Source: Alphaproteobacteria bacterium
Lineage (GTDB): Bacteria > Pseudomonadota > Alphaproteobacteria > Rhizobiales > Xanthobacteraceae
Direction: 5' to 3'
DNA length: 64,000 bases
Assembly (NCBI GenBank): GCA_005884685.1
Contig: VBAH01000054.1
Location: 124,001 to 188,000 of the forward strand
Of this stretch, positions 8,132 to 16,660 are shown in pieces; within the stretch, counting starts at the first letter, position 1, and the number at the start of each line of letters is the position of its first letter. Below the pieces are notes generated by a model. That model ran no database searches. It had not been told where the DNA came from and saw nothing but the letters and a program-made list of their open reading frames with translations. The translations under genes and the position numbers were made by a program.

Positions 8132-9409
8132 TCAGATTCCGCCGACGTTCAGCGCATCTGCCAGTCCTTCCCCGACCGCAGAGCTCGCCGCGCCCACGGC
8201 TTTCACGTTGTCGAGGGCTTCGAGGCCGGAAAGCTCGACCGACTCGAAGCCCGCTTTCCACAGCCGGAATTTCACCGCGGCTTGGTAGATCGTCGAATAG
8301 GCGAGCGCAATGACGACATAGGTGCCGATCAGGATGGCGGTTGCGATCAGCTCCGCGCGCATTCCCTTTCCGATCCCAACTTCGAGCGCGCTCGTGAATG
8401 CCAGCATGATCGCCGTGCCGATTGCGAGAATGACGCCTGCGGCAAGTGCGATCCACATGAAGCGCAAATAGATTGCGTACACCGCGCGCGTGCGCAGTTG
8501 CGAGCCTGGGGTCAATGCACCGAAGCGCAACCCTGCGATCCACCAGCGCAGCACCATCGCCTGAAACGCAGGATAAAGCACCGCAAGCGCGACCATCGAC
8601 CAGCCGATGCTCAGCACGGCAACCACGAGCGCGGGCGCCACGCCGGCCGCCTCCACGCGGCCCATAATGTCGTCACCGCCGCCACGCACCGCCGCGCCGA
8701 CCGCGCTCCAGTTGACCGCGTCGAATGCCATCAGCAGGCCGAAACCGAATGAACCAACAATCACGAGCCAGAACAGCGCGCCGCGGAAGAACAGCTTCCA
8801 GCCCGAGCCGACGAAATGACCCTGCAGGTCGCCGTAATAGGTGTTGCGCAGCTTGAACCGCTCCAGGCTCGCCAGCGCCCACGGATAGGCGAGCCCAAGC
8901 GTGAGTGCGATCATCGCCCACCAGAAGATGGCGCACAGCGCATAGCGCCACGCCGAACCGGTCTGATGGAAGCGGATGCCGCGGTAGACCGTGCGCGAGA
9001 GGCGGTAGCGCCGTGCCCGATAGACCGCGAACTGCCCGAGCAGCGCGAGTGCGATGAGCGCGAGAAGCCCGGCAATCTGGCCGATCACGCCGCGGCTGAG
9101 CGCCGCCAGGAAGAACGCCGCGTTGATCGGCACCAGCAACGCGATCGCGATCAGGAAGCCGAGCAGCAATTCGCGCGCCGTGCCGATATATTCCAGGCCG
9201 TCGCCGGCGATCTCGGTGTTGCTCCAAAGAAAGCGCCGCACGTCGGTTGCCAGCCAGAACCGGTAGATGCCGAGAGTCGCCAGCAGCAACACGGCGCCGC
9301 GGATCAGCAGCCGCCAGAACGCGCGCTCGTTGCCGGTGAACCGCCCGCCGTTCGGCGGCGATGCGGGCGCGGTGTCCGCGGGCGGGTCGAAGGAGCTCGT
9401 CGCGGTCAT
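8132..9409 (-). CDS. DUF898 (YjgN-type) multi-pass membrane protein
   Basis: 425-residue integral membrane protein with around eight hydrophobic segments. The pattern FTGNERAFWRLLIRGAVLL, followed by a repeat-like RGIRFHQTGSAWRYALCA and LKLRNTYYGDLQGHFVGSG-type segment (here RFKLRNTYYGDLQGHFVGS), is characteristic of DUF898/YjgN proteins. It is the first gene of the minus-strand trio with the M48 protease, which starts one base downstream. DUF898-M48 pairing suggests the membrane protein presents substrates to, or works with, the protease; that is inference. The product of the family has no assigned biochemical activity that I know. Confidence 0.87.
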   Translation of the reverse strand: MTATSSFDPPADTAPASPPNGGRFTGNERAFWRLLIRGAVLLLATLGIYRFWLATDVRRFLWSNTEIAGDGLEYIGTARELLLGFLIAIALLVPINAAFFLAALSRGVIGQIAGLLALIALALLGQFAVYRARRYRLSRTVYRGIRFHQTGSAWRYALCAIFWWAMIALTLGLAYPWALASLERFKLRNTYYGDLQGHFVGSGWKLFFRGALFWLVIVGSFGFGLLMAFDAVNWSAVGAAVRGGGDDIMGRVEAAGVAPALVVAVLSIGWSMVALAVLYPAFQAMVLRWWIAGLRFGALTPGSQLRTRAVYAIYLRFMWIALAAGVILAIGTAIMLAFTSALEVGIGKGMRAELIATAILIGTYVVIALAYSTIYQAAVKFRLWKAGFESVELSGLEALDNVKAVGAASSAVGEGLADALNVGGI

Positions 9410-9485
9410 CGATTGTAACTAGAGGAAATCTCTTGGACCGTCATCCTGGCGCGGCGTACTGGCCGCAAGCGGGCATCGCCGATGT

Positions 9486-9651
9486 GCCCTCTCCCCACCG
9501 GGTCGCGCCGCTGGCGCGGCCCGCCCGGTGGCAGGCTCTTGTGGGAGAGGGCTGCTCAGAGTTTCCGCAAAGGAGATCGGGTGAGGGGTGAGGCCGTAAC
9601 CCCTCACCCACCCGAGTACGTTGACACCCCCGCGATGCCCTCTCCCACAAG
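9486..9651. repeat. Nested inverted repeats with three GCCCTCTCCC copies
   Basis: A spacer palindrome array. GCCCTCTCCC at 9486-9495 and again at 9637-9646 flank its reverse complement GGGAGAGGGC at 9543-9552. CTTGTGGGAGAGGGC (9538-9552) pairs perfectly with 9637-9651, and inside it GGGTGAGGGGT (9579-9589) pairs with 9599-9609. The arrangement resembles dispersed palindromic spacer repeats common in Rhizobiales. No coding function is supported. Confidence 0.6.
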
Positions 9652-9725
9652 GGGCTTTGCACACAAACGCCGTCCTGCACAAAAGGCGGGCGGCTGCACA
9701 AAAAGCCTGATCAGGATACCCCCTG

Positions 9726-9885
9726 CTCAGCCATTAGGCTGAGGTGATTCGCAGCCCCACTGGCGGTACTCGCCGCCGTGGTGAGCCACACTGAGTATTG
9801 CCCACTGCCGCAGGGGGAAACCACTACGGGTGGGGCTATACTTGCACAGGGGTGGGTGGGCGTTCCTAACCACCACATCTGGTGG
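9726..9885. other. Gene-free spacer with hairpins, possible structured RNA
   Basis: The 669 bases between the DUF898 gene and the tRNA carry no convincing protein gene. Besides the nested repeats there are perfect short hairpins at 9726-9743 (CTCAGCC, loop ATTA) and 9870-9885 (CCACCA, loop CATC), with G-rich and C-rich blocks in between (CCCCACTGGCGG, GGTGGGGCT). This could be an unannotated small RNA or simply a decayed region. I do not recognise 6S, SRP, RNase P or tmRNA signatures in it. Confidence 0.25.
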
Positions 9886-9984
9886 GATGGGTTAACAGTT
9901 AGTTAATTCGGATTCCATTCGATTCGCATTCGCGTCGCTTTGGCTTGCAGCCAAGCGGAACATCCTGTATGTTCGTTCAACTGT

Positions 9985-10021
9985 GAAGGGGGCTCTCAAC
10001 CAGCCGGCGAGAACCCCCTTC
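9985..10021. terminator. Strong hairpin upstream of the tRNA
   Basis: GAAGGGGG-CTCTC and GAGA-ACCCCCTTC form an interrupted stem around a loop AACCAGCCGGC. No T-run follows on either strand, so it could be a terminator, an attenuator or part of a small transcript. It sits about 60 bases upstream of the tRNA, so it may isolate the tRNA unit from upstream transcription. Confidence 0.4.
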
Positions 10022-10078
10022 GTATCAGCTAAAGATGCCAATTGAGGAGTTCCCGGCCATGGTGCCGGAACATCAAAC

Positions 10079-10174
10079 GGAGGGGTGGTCGAGCGGCTTA
10101 AGGCACCGGACTTCGATTCCGGCGCCCGGTGCGTGAACACCGGGCCGAGGGTTCGAATCCCTCCCCCTCCGCCA
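10079..10174 (+). tRNA. Class II (serine-type) tRNA with anticodon UCG
   Basis: A full cloverleaf can be folded by eye. The acceptor stem is GGAGGGG with CCCCTCC (7 bp), the D stem GTC/GGC, the anticodon stem CCGGA/TCCGG, the T stem GAGGG/CCCTC with loop TTCGAAT, the discriminator is G, and CCA is encoded. The variable arm is long (7-bp stem CCCGGTG/CACCGGG), so this is a class II tRNA. Acceptor, long arm and G73 fit serine identity. The seven-base anticodon loop is CTTCGAT, giving anticodon TCG, which would read the arginine codons CGA/CGG rather than a serine codon. An automatic caller might report Ser or Arg. A coding gene follows 22 bases later. Confidence 0.85.
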
Positions 10175-10196
10175 TCATTCGAAAGGGAACCGAACC

Positions 10197-10760
10197 GTGG
10201 ACATAGTCGCTAAGTACGCTCCATTTGTCAACGATCAAATTGAGCTTCAGGATAGGATGGCTAATCGCTATGTCCATCAGGAATGGCGAAGAGATAGACA
10301 TTTAAGAACTCAACAAGTCTTTCGCAACCTGCTTGATGACTTGGTTCTTCTACAGAGTCGGGCCGCTGAATCCCTTCACCGGGACATCAAACCCGCCAAT
10401 GTAATGCGCAATATTACTTTGACCTTAGAGGATATCGAAGGTCTGCCGCCCGAACTGATGCAGGAGCTCAGTATTTCGGATGCTGACAGGCTGGAATTCA
10501 CTATTGTGAGCATCATAAACGATGCCGGGGGAATACTTTCTTTAGACAAGATTATCGTGGGCCTATACAAAAAAACGGGCGAAGTTCACAAGCGGTCAAC
10601 GCTGACTTCTCGCCTCTATAGGATGATCCAAAAGAGCTTAATCTACAGTGTTCCATACCGGAAAGGCATCTATTCTACCCAAGAACTCACGGATGACGAT
10701 GTGAAGCGGCTATTCGGGCAGCAAGACGAAATGTCCGATGGAGACTCATCAAATCCATGA
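10197..10760 (+). CDS. Hypothetical protein with predicted winged-helix C-terminus, foreign codon use
   Basis: 187 residues. GTG start with GAAAGGGA ribosome site located between the tRNA 3' end and the start, so tRNA and gene may share a transcript. I recognise no family. The N-terminal 70 residues are helical and charged. The C-terminal part (about 100-170: LEFTIVSIINDAGGILSLDK, then STLTSRLYRMIQKSLIYSV and KGIYST) has the helix-helix-wing rhythm of a winged-helix DNA-binding domain. Residues HRDIKPANVM copy the protein-kinase catalytic loop, but no DFG or glycine loop is present, so I treat this as coincidence. The gene is visibly AT-richer than its neighbours and uses AGA/AGG arginine codons, which points to transfer. 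Confidence 0.7.
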   Translation: MDIVAKYAPFVNDQIELQDRMANRYVHQEWRRDRHLRTQQVFRNLLDDLVLLQSRAAESLHRDIKPANVMRNITLTLEDIEGLPPELMQELSISDADRLEFTIVSIINDAGGILSLDKIIVGLYKKTGEVHKRSTLTSRLYRMIQKSLIYSVPYRKGIYSTQELTDDDVKRLFGQQDEMSDGDSSNP

Positions 10761-10777
10761 ACCATTCTGAAAACAGA

Positions 10778-10798
10778 CGCCCCGCTTTTGGCGGGGCG
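10778..10798 (+). terminator. Hairpin after the winged-helix-like gene
   Basis: CGCCCCGC (10778-10785), loop TTTTG, GCGGGGCG (10791-10798): a perfect 8-bp GC stem 18 bases past the stop codon. It lacks a following T-run but is placed as a transcription terminator for the tRNA-gene unit. Confidence 0.65.
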
Positions 10799-10945
10799 CT
10801 GTTCCTGGCTTCGGCGGCGGGCCTTAAGGCACGTCGTAGACGAAGCCGGAGTCTGACACCGATGAAGATGCCAGCCTAGGAAACTGTATCTAAGTCGGCT
10901 GTCCGGCTCCGGTCAACCGCTCCAATGAAGGACGGTTTACTACCC

Positions 10946-11281
10946 ATGACTGATACGCTCGACTGGCCCGGCACATCCGGGAAAACCTACCGCTACTGGT
11001 TCACCGATCTGAATCAGGCCCTCAAGAACGAGGGCGGCAACTACATGTTCGTCAAGCCGATGCCCGGCAACAAGTGGCTGCCGGTCTACATCGGACAGGC
11101 GGACAGTCTAGGTGCGCGCCTTCCGTGTCACGAACGCTTGCCCGATGCAAAACGCGCAGGCGCCACGCACGCTATGACGCACACTACCCCGGCTGGCGAG
11201 CAGGCACGCCTCGCCGAGGAACGTGATCTGATCCAGTACTGGAACCCGGTCCTGAATACCCATCACCGCAAGGTGCAATAG
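10946..11281 (+). CDS. Small GIY-YIG-like nuclease-fold protein
   Basis: 111 residues from the ATG at 10946, chosen because AAGGA lies 12 bases upstream; an in-frame ATG at 10925 lacks a ribosome site. The order of motifs fits a minimal GIY-YIG domain: GGNYMFV (GIY strand), LPVYIGQADSLGARL (YIG strand and arginine helix), a histidine, then the C-terminal EERDLIQYWNPVLN carrying the catalytic-type glutamate and asparagine. No extra DNA-binding domain is present. Similar small proteins occur in mobile regions; its place next to a foreign-looking gene and an odd tRNA suggests accessory DNA. The nuclease activity is inferred, and the first Tyr is in an atypical NYM context. Confidence 0.65.
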   Translation: MTDTLDWPGTSGKTYRYWFTDLNQALKNEGGNYMFVKPMPGNKWLPVYIGQADSLGARLPCHERLPDAKRAGATHAMTHTTPAGEQARLAEERDLIQYWNPVLNTHHRKVQ

Positions 11282-11423
11282 CCGGGTTTCTCGGATCGGC
11301 ATCACTGTCGGAAGTGGCGGGCGTCGCTGAGATGCCCGTCACTCTCGCGATAATCATTTCCTGATGGAACTTGGCGGCGAGCCGCCTGTCCCGAGCTTCT
11401 GACAGGTTGATGACGTTCGGCAT
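11184..11423 (-). CDS. Possible small protein, 79 residues
   Basis: An antisense-overlapping reading frame whose first 30 residues (MPNVINLSEARDRRLAAKFH) look like a genuine N-terminus of small rhizobial proteins, with GGGGGA upstream of the ATG. The C-terminal half runs into the GIY-YIG-like gene on the other strand and looks random (many Gly/Pro/Ser), so the real end may be lost or the gene decayed. No function can be suggested. Confidence 0.3.
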   Translation of the reverse strand: MPNVINLSEARDRRLAAKFHQEMIIARVTGISATPATSDSDADPRNPAIAPCGDGYSGPGSSTGSDHVPRRGVPARQPG

Positions 11424-11528
11424 TGCGTCGGTTTCCCCCGAGTCAACAATCGTGGCCGGCTATCGTTCCGGCTTGCGGCGCGGTCGCGCTTTGTCTTGCT
11501 TTAGTTCGGAGAGGGCGCAAAATACGAA

Positions 11529-11548
11529 CCGCGCAACCTGTTGCGCGG
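11529..11548 (-). terminator. Terminator of the GMC oxidoreductase gene
   Basis: Perfect 8-bp stem CCGCGCAA / TTGCGCGG with a 4-base loop, 25 bases beyond the stop of the minus-strand oxidoreductase gene. On the minus strand it is followed by TTCGTATTTT, a reasonable T-rich tail for an intrinsic terminator. Confidence 0.65.
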
Positions 11549-11573
11549 AGGGGACCAAGACCACACGGCAGAG

Positions 11574-13211
11574 TCACCGCGTCAAAATAATCGGCTGCGG
11601 CGGCGCCTTGCCGCGAATGAAATCCGAGGCCTTGTCGGCGATCATCATGACGCCGGCGTTGAGGTTCGCGGACAGCATCATCGGCATGATCGAGGCATCG
11701 ACCACGCGCAGGCCTTCAAGGCCGCGCACGCGCAGCTCATCGTCCACCACGCTGGTGGGATCGTTCTGCGGACCCATGCGGCAGGTTCCCATGGGATGGA
11801 ACGTGGTGGTGCCGCGCTCCTTGGCGGCGCCAAGCAGCTCGTCGTCGCTCTGCACCTTGTCGCCGGGAAAATCCTCGTAGTCGTAATACGGCGCGAGCGG
11901 CCGCGACTTGAGCAGCTTGCGCGCGAGTCGCATGGCGGCGACCAGAACGCGGCGGTCGACCTCCTCGGTCAGATAGTTCGGCTGGATCGCCGGCTGCTCG
12001 AACGGATCGGCCGACTTCAGCCGCACGTAGCCCTTGCTCTCCGGCCGCTGCTGCCACGGCGCCGAGGTCATGCCGGGCTCAGGCTCGAGCTGGCCCTGAT
12101 AGCCCTCACGATAGCTCGCGGGCGTGAAGGTAAGCTGGATGTCGGACGTTTCGAGCGCGTCATCGGATTTCCAGAAGCAGTAGACCTGCGTGGGTGAGAG
12201 CCCGAGGATGCTCTTGCCGCCGGTAACCCATTTGAAAATCTCGGCCGCGAGATTGAGCCCGCGCGAGCTTTCGTTGATCGTGCTCATGTTTTTCACGCGC
12301 ACCGAAACGCGCGGCGCGTAGTGATCGCGCAGGTTCTCGCCGACGCCCGGCAGGGCGTGATGCACCGGAATCCCCTTCGATTTCAGGAAATCGGGCGCGC
12401 CGACGCCGGAGAGCTGCAGCAGCTGCGGCGAATTGAACGTGCCGCCCGACAGGATCACCTCGCGGCGCGCACGGACCTCCAGCGCAGGCCCGTTGCGGCC
12501 GCCCTTGCGGTAGCGCACGCCGGCCGCGCGTTTGCCCTCGAAAATCAGGCCGGTCGCATGCACCTTGGTGCGCACGTCGAGGTTCGGCCGCTTCATCGCC
12601 GGATGCAGGAAGGCGCGGGCAGCGCTGACGCGGCGGCCCGTCAGGATCGCGCGCTGCGCGTAGTTGATGCCAAGCTGGCTTTCACCGTTGTAGTCGGGGT
12701 TGCGCGGGATGCCCATTTCGACCGCACCCGCGATGAACGCCTCGCTCAGCGGATGAAAATAATCGATGTCGGTGATCGTGATCCCGCCCGAGCGGCCGCG
12801 AAACGTCTCGTCCCCGTCGCCGATACGCCGCTCCAGCCGCTTGAAGTACGGCAAGACGTCCGCGTAGCCCCAGCTGCGGTTGCCGCGCTGCGCCCAGCCG
12901 TCATAGTCGCCGCGCTGTCCGCGGTTGTAGATGTGCCCGTTGATCGACGAAGAACCGCCGAGGGTTTTTCCACGCGGGGCGACGATGCGACGGCCACCCG
13001 TCCATTCGCTCGGCTCCTGAGTGTAAAGCCAGTTGAGCTTGGGCATGGAGAACAGCTTGATGAAGCCGGCCGGTATGTGGATGTAGGGGTGCCAGTCGCG
13101 CGGCCCCGCTTCGAGCACGCAGACGGTCACGCCCGCATCCTCGCTCAGGCGGTTCGCCAGAATGCAGCCCGCCGTGCCGGCGCCGACGATGACGTAGTCG
13201 AAGGTGTCCAT
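11574..13211 (-). CDS. GMC-family FAD oxidoreductase (choline/alcohol dehydrogenase-like)
   Basis: 545-residue flavoenzyme. The FAD-binding motif GAGTAGC is near the N-terminus ([18 protein letters not shown]). GMC signature 1 is [14 protein letters not shown] and signature 2 [17 protein letters not shown]. The C-terminal active-site histidine lies in [12 protein letters not shown] with the conserved Asn in the segment SANLNA. The start at [10 protein letters not shown] is preferred over an ATG 12 codons upstream because the Rossmann strand starts immediately after it. Family members oxidise choline, alcohols or polyethylene glycol; the substrate here is unknown. An acyl-CoA ligase lies just upstream on the same strand, hinting at an alcohol-to-acyl-CoA route. 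Confidence 0.9.
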   Translation of the reverse strand: MDTFDYVIVGAGTAGCILANRLSEDAGVTVCVLEAGPRDWHPYIHIPAGFIKLFSMPKLNWLYTQEPSEWTGGRRIVAPRGKTLGGSSSINGHIYNRGQRGDYDGWAQRGNRSWGYADVLPYFKRLERRIGDGDETFRGRSGGITITDIDYFHPLSEAFIAGAVEMGIPRNPDYNGESQLGINYAQRAILTGRRVSAARAFLHPAMKRPNLDVRTKVHATGLIFEGKRAAGVRYRKGGRNGPALEVRARREVILSGGTFNSPQLLQLSGVGAPDFLKSKGIPVHHALPGVGENLRDHYAPRVSVRVKNMSTINESSRGLNLAAEIFKWVTGGKSILGLSPTQVYCFWKSDDALETSDIQLTFTPASYREGYQGQLEPEPGMTSAPWQQRPESKGYVRLKSADPFEQPAIQPNYLTEEVDRRVLVAAMRLARKLLKSRPLAPYYDYEDFPGDKVQSDDELLGAAKERGTTTFHPMGTCRMGPQNDPTSVVDDELRVRGLEGLRVVDASIMPMMLSANLNAGVMMIADKASDFIRGKAPPQPIILTR

Positions 13212-13280
13212 TGGATCTCGTTGCTGTGCCTTCTCCCACCAGGGCAAATATGGCCAGCGTCATTCATGGGTCTCGATGCG

Positions 13281-14924
13281 CTACTCAGCGGCGGCCACTG
13301 CGGTCGGCAGCGTGTACTCCTTGAACTGGTCGCGCAGCGCAGTTTTCAGGATCTTTCCCGTTGCGGTGTGCGGTATCTCGTTCACGAACACCACGTCGTC
13401 CGGCATCCACCACTTCGCGATCTTGCCGTCCATGTAACCGAGGATTTCCTCGCGCGTCGGGCTCTCGCCCTTCTTGGGAATGATGATCAGCAGCGGGCGC
13501 TCGTCCCATTTCGGGTGCCGGATGCCGATCACGGCCGCCTCCATCACCTTGGGATGCCCCACCGCAAGATTTTCCAGATCGATCGAGGAAATCCATTCGC
13601 CGCCGGATTTGATCACGTCCTTGGAGCGGTCGGTGATCTGGATATTGCCGAATGGATCGATGGCGCAGATGTCGCCGGTATCGAAGAAGCCGTTGGGATC
13701 GAGCACGTTGCCGCCCTCCCCCTTGAAGTAACCCTTCGTGACCGCGACGCCCTTCACCTTGAGCCGGCCGACGGTTTTGCCGTCCCACGGCAATTCCTTC
13801 TCGGAGTCGTCGACGATCTTCATCTCGACGGTGAACGGCGCCGCGCCCTGCTTCGACTTCACGTCGAGCAGCTTCTCGTAGTCGTTCGCGTCATAGTCCG
13901 GCTTGATCGCGCAGATCGAACCGATCGGGTTCATCTCGGTCATGCCCCAGGCATGCGCGACGGTGACACCGTAGGTTTTCTCGAACTTCTCGATCATCGC
14001 GCGCGGGCAGGCCGAGCCGCCGATCAAGACACGGCGCAAGGTCGAGAGCTTGAGATTGTTGGTCTCCATGTGATTGAGCAGCATCAGCCAGATGGTCGGC
14101 ACCGCGGCCGTCATGGTGACGCGCTCGCCTTCGAGCAGTTCGTAGATCGACACACCGTCGAGCTTCATGCCCGGCAGAACCAGCCGGCAGCCGGACATCG
14201 GCGCCGAGAACGCGATGGTCCAGCCGTTCGCATGAAAGAACGGAACCACCGGCATGATGGTGTCCTGCACCGACAGATTGAACGCATCGGGCGTCAGCGC
14301 GATCAGCGAATGCAGCACGTTGGAGCGATGCGAATAGACCACGCCCTTCGGATTGCCGGTCGTGCCCGATGTGTAGCACATCCCCGCGGCCGTATTCTCG
14401 TCGAATGTCGCCCAGGTAAAATCGCCGTCGACCTCGGCGATCCAGTCCTCATAGTTGACTGCATTGCGCAGCGAGGTCTGCGGCATGTGCGCGGCATCGG
14501 TGAGGATCACGTAGCGCTGGATGGTGGGGAGCTTGTCCTGCAGCTTCTCCATCAGCGGCATGAACGTCGTGTCGAGAAACAGCAGCCGGTCTTCGGCATG
14601 ATTGGCGATGTAGGCGATCTGCTCCGGGAACAGGCGCGGATTGATGGTGTGGTAGACCGCCCCGACACCGGTGATGCCGTACCACGTCTCGAGGTGCCGC
14701 CAGGTATTCCACGCGAGCGTCGCGACGCGGTCCCCAAGCTTGATGCCGTCCTTTTCAAGCCGCTGCGCCACTTTCAGCGCGCGCTTGCGGATCTCGCGGT
14801 AATTGGTGCGGTGGATCGGGCCTTCGATCGAGCGCGTGACCACTTCGCGGTTGCCGTGCTGGATCGCGGCGTGGTCGATGATGCGATGGCACAGCAGCGG
14901 CCAATCCTGCATCAATCCGAGCAT
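13281..14924 (-). CDS. Acyl-CoA synthetase (AMP-forming, AlkK/DmdB-like)
   Basis: 547-residue adenylate-forming ligase. The P-loop-like motif [13 protein letters not shown], the AWGMTEM motif, [20 protein letters not shown] and [17 protein letters not shown] are all present, and the catalytic lysine is in TATGKILK near the C-terminus. It activates a carboxylic acid to its CoA thioester. [10 protein letters not shown] and [18 protein letters not shown] are shared with medium/long-chain ligases and with methylthiopropionyl-CoA ligases. The gap to the next gene downstream (GMC oxidoreductase) is about 70 bases, so co-transcription is likely. Confidence 0.93.
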   Translation of the reverse strand: MLGLMQDWPLLCHRIIDHAAIQHGNREVVTRSIEGPIHRTNYREIRKRALKVAQRLEKDGIKLGDRVATLAWNTWRHLETWYGITGVGAVYHTINPRLFPEQIAYIANHAEDRLLFLDTTFMPLMEKLQDKLPTIQRYVILTDAAHMPQTSLRNAVNYEDWIAEVDGDFTWATFDENTAAGMCYTSGTTGNPKGVVYSHRSNVLHSLIALTPDAFNLSVQDTIMPVVPFFHANGWTIAFSAPMSGCRLVLPGMKLDGVSIYELLEGERVTMTAAVPTIWLMLLNHMETNNLKLSTLRRVLIGGSACPRAMIEKFEKTYGVTVAHAWGMTEMNPIGSICAIKPDYDANDYEKLLDVKSKQGAAPFTVEMKIVDDSEKELPWDGKTVGRLKVKGVAVTKGYFKGEGGNVLDPNGFFDTGDICAIDPFGNIQITDRSKDVIKSGGEWISSIDLENLAVGHPKVMEAAVIGIRHPKWDERPLLIIIPKKGESPTREEILGYMDGKIAKWWMPDDVVFVNEIPHTATGKILKTALRDQFKEYTLPTAVAAAE

Positions 14925-15013
14925 AGCGTCCCCTCCTCTCGGGAATTCCGTTTGTTCTTAATGTCTTAGACGGGATTTTTTGTCATTTGCGCGCCCGAGG
15001 TCAAGTCCAAAGG

Positions 15014-15727
15014 TTAGTCTTTCGAAGCCCGGCCGCAAAGCCATTCGGCCAGCTCCGCGATCGAGGGCAGCAACACATCCGCATGCGGCTCCAGCCGCTC
15101 GCGCGGCACGGGGCCGCTGAGAACGCCGACTGCGAGCGCACCGGCTGCGCGTGCGGCCGCAAGGTCGTGTTCGGTATCTCCCACCACGGCGACTTCCCGA
15201 GGCGCAACCTCGGCGAACGCCGCGAACGCCAGCACCGGGTCGGGGTCGGGCTTGTGGCCGTAGCCGGAATCGTAGGCAGCGACGAATTCCAGCAGGCGAT
15301 CGAGCCCGAGCTGTCGCAGCTGCGCCCGCGTGTTCGCGGCGGCATCGTTCGTCATCAGGCCGAGCCGAAGTCCACGCGCCGCAAGGTCACTCAGCAGCCC
15401 CCTTACGTCGCCCATCGGCGTCAGATGATCGAGCGTCGCCCGGAAATACATTCGATCGATGCCGTCGACAAATTCCCGCGTCAGCGGCACGCCGAGCGCC
15501 TCCGCCCACAATTTGCCGTATCCGTACGTTGTTTCGATCACGACGGGCGAGCCGGGAAGCAGCCGGCGCCCGGCTGCGTCATAGAGACTGGCTGCGCACA
15601 GGCGGTCGAATACCACGCCGTCGCCGTGCGACAGTTGGGTGAGCACCGTGTGGGTCGCGGGACCCCAGGTGCGCTGGAAATCGACCAAAGTGCCGTCCTT
15701 GTCGAACAGAATGGCACGGATCGGCAT
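15014..15727 (-). CDS. HAD-superfamily phosphatase (phosphoglycolate phosphatase-like)
   Basis: 237-residue HAD subfamily IA enzyme. Motif I FDKDGTLVD carries the catalytic aspartate pair (about D9 and D11), motif II is LMTNDAA, and motif III/IV is GHKPDPDPVLAF with VVGDTEHDLAAARAAG. The cap domain lies between motifs I and II. Such enzymes dephosphorylate small phosphometabolites such as phosphoglycolate. The gene stands by itself, divergent from the extensin-like gene with a roughly 70-base spacer, so the two probably have back-to-back promoters. Confidence 0.9.
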   Translation of the reverse strand: MPIRAILFDKDGTLVDFQRTWGPATHTVLTQLSHGDGVVFDRLCAASLYDAAGRRLLPGSPVVIETTYGYGKLWAEALGVPLTREFVDGIDRMYFRATLDHLTPMGDVRGLLSDLAARGLRLGLMTNDAAANTRAQLRQLGLDRLLEFVAAYDSGYGHKPDPDPVLAFAAFAEVAPREVAVVGDTEHDLAAARAAGALAVGVLSGPVPRERLEPHADVLLPSIAELAEWLCGRASKD

Positions 15728-15797
15728 TGTTCCCCGAAACAGCTTGGATTCTCCCGCATACCCACATGACCCATCCTAGCGAGCGGAAGCAACGGCC

Positions 15798-16622
15798 TTG
15801 ATGGCACGCCGAAGAAATCGCCCGCGGGGGATTTTCACCGCCGCAGGCCTTATGGCCGCGCTGTTTGGCGCGGATGTTCACGCACGGGATGCAGCACCAC
15901 TTCCGCGCCTGCGCCCGAGTATTCCCGCCCAGGCGCCGATCATTCCGCTGCCGCGGCCCCGCCCCATCATCCCCACTCCCGAAGAGGTCGCCGCCGAGCC
16001 GCCTGCACCCTCCGCCTGTCAGCTGCGGCTGACCGCGGACATCGCAACGGTCCAGCCATTACCGAAGATCACCGCCGCCAACGGGTGCGGCATCGACGAT
16101 CCGGTACGGCTCTCCGCGGTCATCACGAAGGAGAAAGTGCGTGTGGCGATCACGCCGCCGGCGGTCTTGCGCTGCACGACCGCGGAAGCCCTCGCACATT
16201 GGATCCGCGAGGATATGGCCCCGATCGCAGCGACCCTTGGCGCCGCGCTCGGCGGCGTCGCCAATTTCGACTCTTACGAGTGCCGCGGGCGTAACCGTGC
16301 CATCGGCGGAAAAATCAGCGAACATGGCAAGGGCAACGCCATCGATATCCGCGCCATCACGCTGGCGAACGGCAAGAGCCATGAGTTGACCGACATCGCG
16401 GTCGACAAACCGGTGCGCGAGCGGCTGAGGGCAAGCGCCTGCGCCCGCTTCACCACCGTGCTGGGTCCGGCTTCGGATGGCTTTCACGAAAATCACATCC
16501 ACGTCGATCTCGCCGAAAGGCACAGCGGCTACCGCATCTGCCAGTGGGCGGTGCGCGATGCGTCCGATCTCGTCCCGCTCCCACGGGAGCGCCCCGCCGA
16601 GGCGCCGCCGCGCGAGGAATGA
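15798..16622 (+). CDS. Extensin-family secreted protein
   Basis: 274 residues. The N-terminus has arginines followed by a hydrophobic stretch (FTAAGLMAALFGADVHA) that acts as a signal peptide, then a proline-rich linker with PLPRLRPS and PLPRPRPIIPTP. The C-terminal domain is the extensin-like domain common in alphaproteobacteria: CRGRNRAIGGKISEHGKGNA, then HENHIHVDL. The histidines and aspartates of this fold resemble those of the D-Ala-D-Ala carboxypeptidase/LAS metallopeptidase group (SEHGKGNAIDI, HIHVD), so a peptidoglycan-related role is plausible but unproven. It is 38 bases upstream of a CPBP protease gene. Confidence 0.88.
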   Translation: MMARRRNRPRGIFTAAGLMAALFGADVHARDAAPLPRLRPSIPAQAPIIPLPRPRPIIPTPEEVAAEPPAPSACQLRLTADIATVQPLPKITAANGCGIDDPVRLSAVITKEKVRVAITPPAVLRCTTAEALAHWIREDMAPIAATLGAALGGVANFDSYECRGRNRAIGGKISEHGKGNAIDIRAITLANGKSHELTDIAVDKPVRERLRASACARFTTVLGPASDGFHENHIHVDLAERHSGYRICQWAVRDASDLVPLPRERPAEAPPREE

Positions 16623-16660
16623 CGGTTGCCCGGACGGCCCATGGTCGCTAGCGAGAGCGA

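Noticed and set aside
9892-10140. 82-residue minus-strand frame across the tRNA
   Set aside because: It is antisense to a well-folded tRNA, with no ribosome site and composition that follows the tRNA.
10197-10760. Protein-kinase catalytic-loop look-alike HRDIKPANVM
   Set aside because: No glycine-rich loop, no lysine motif and no DFG; the rest looks like a winged helix. A ten-residue match alone is not a kinase.
12321-14969. 882-residue plus-strand frame
   Set aside because: It lies antisense over the GMC oxidoreductase and acyl-CoA ligase genes, which have clear motifs; the long frame is a high-GC shadow.
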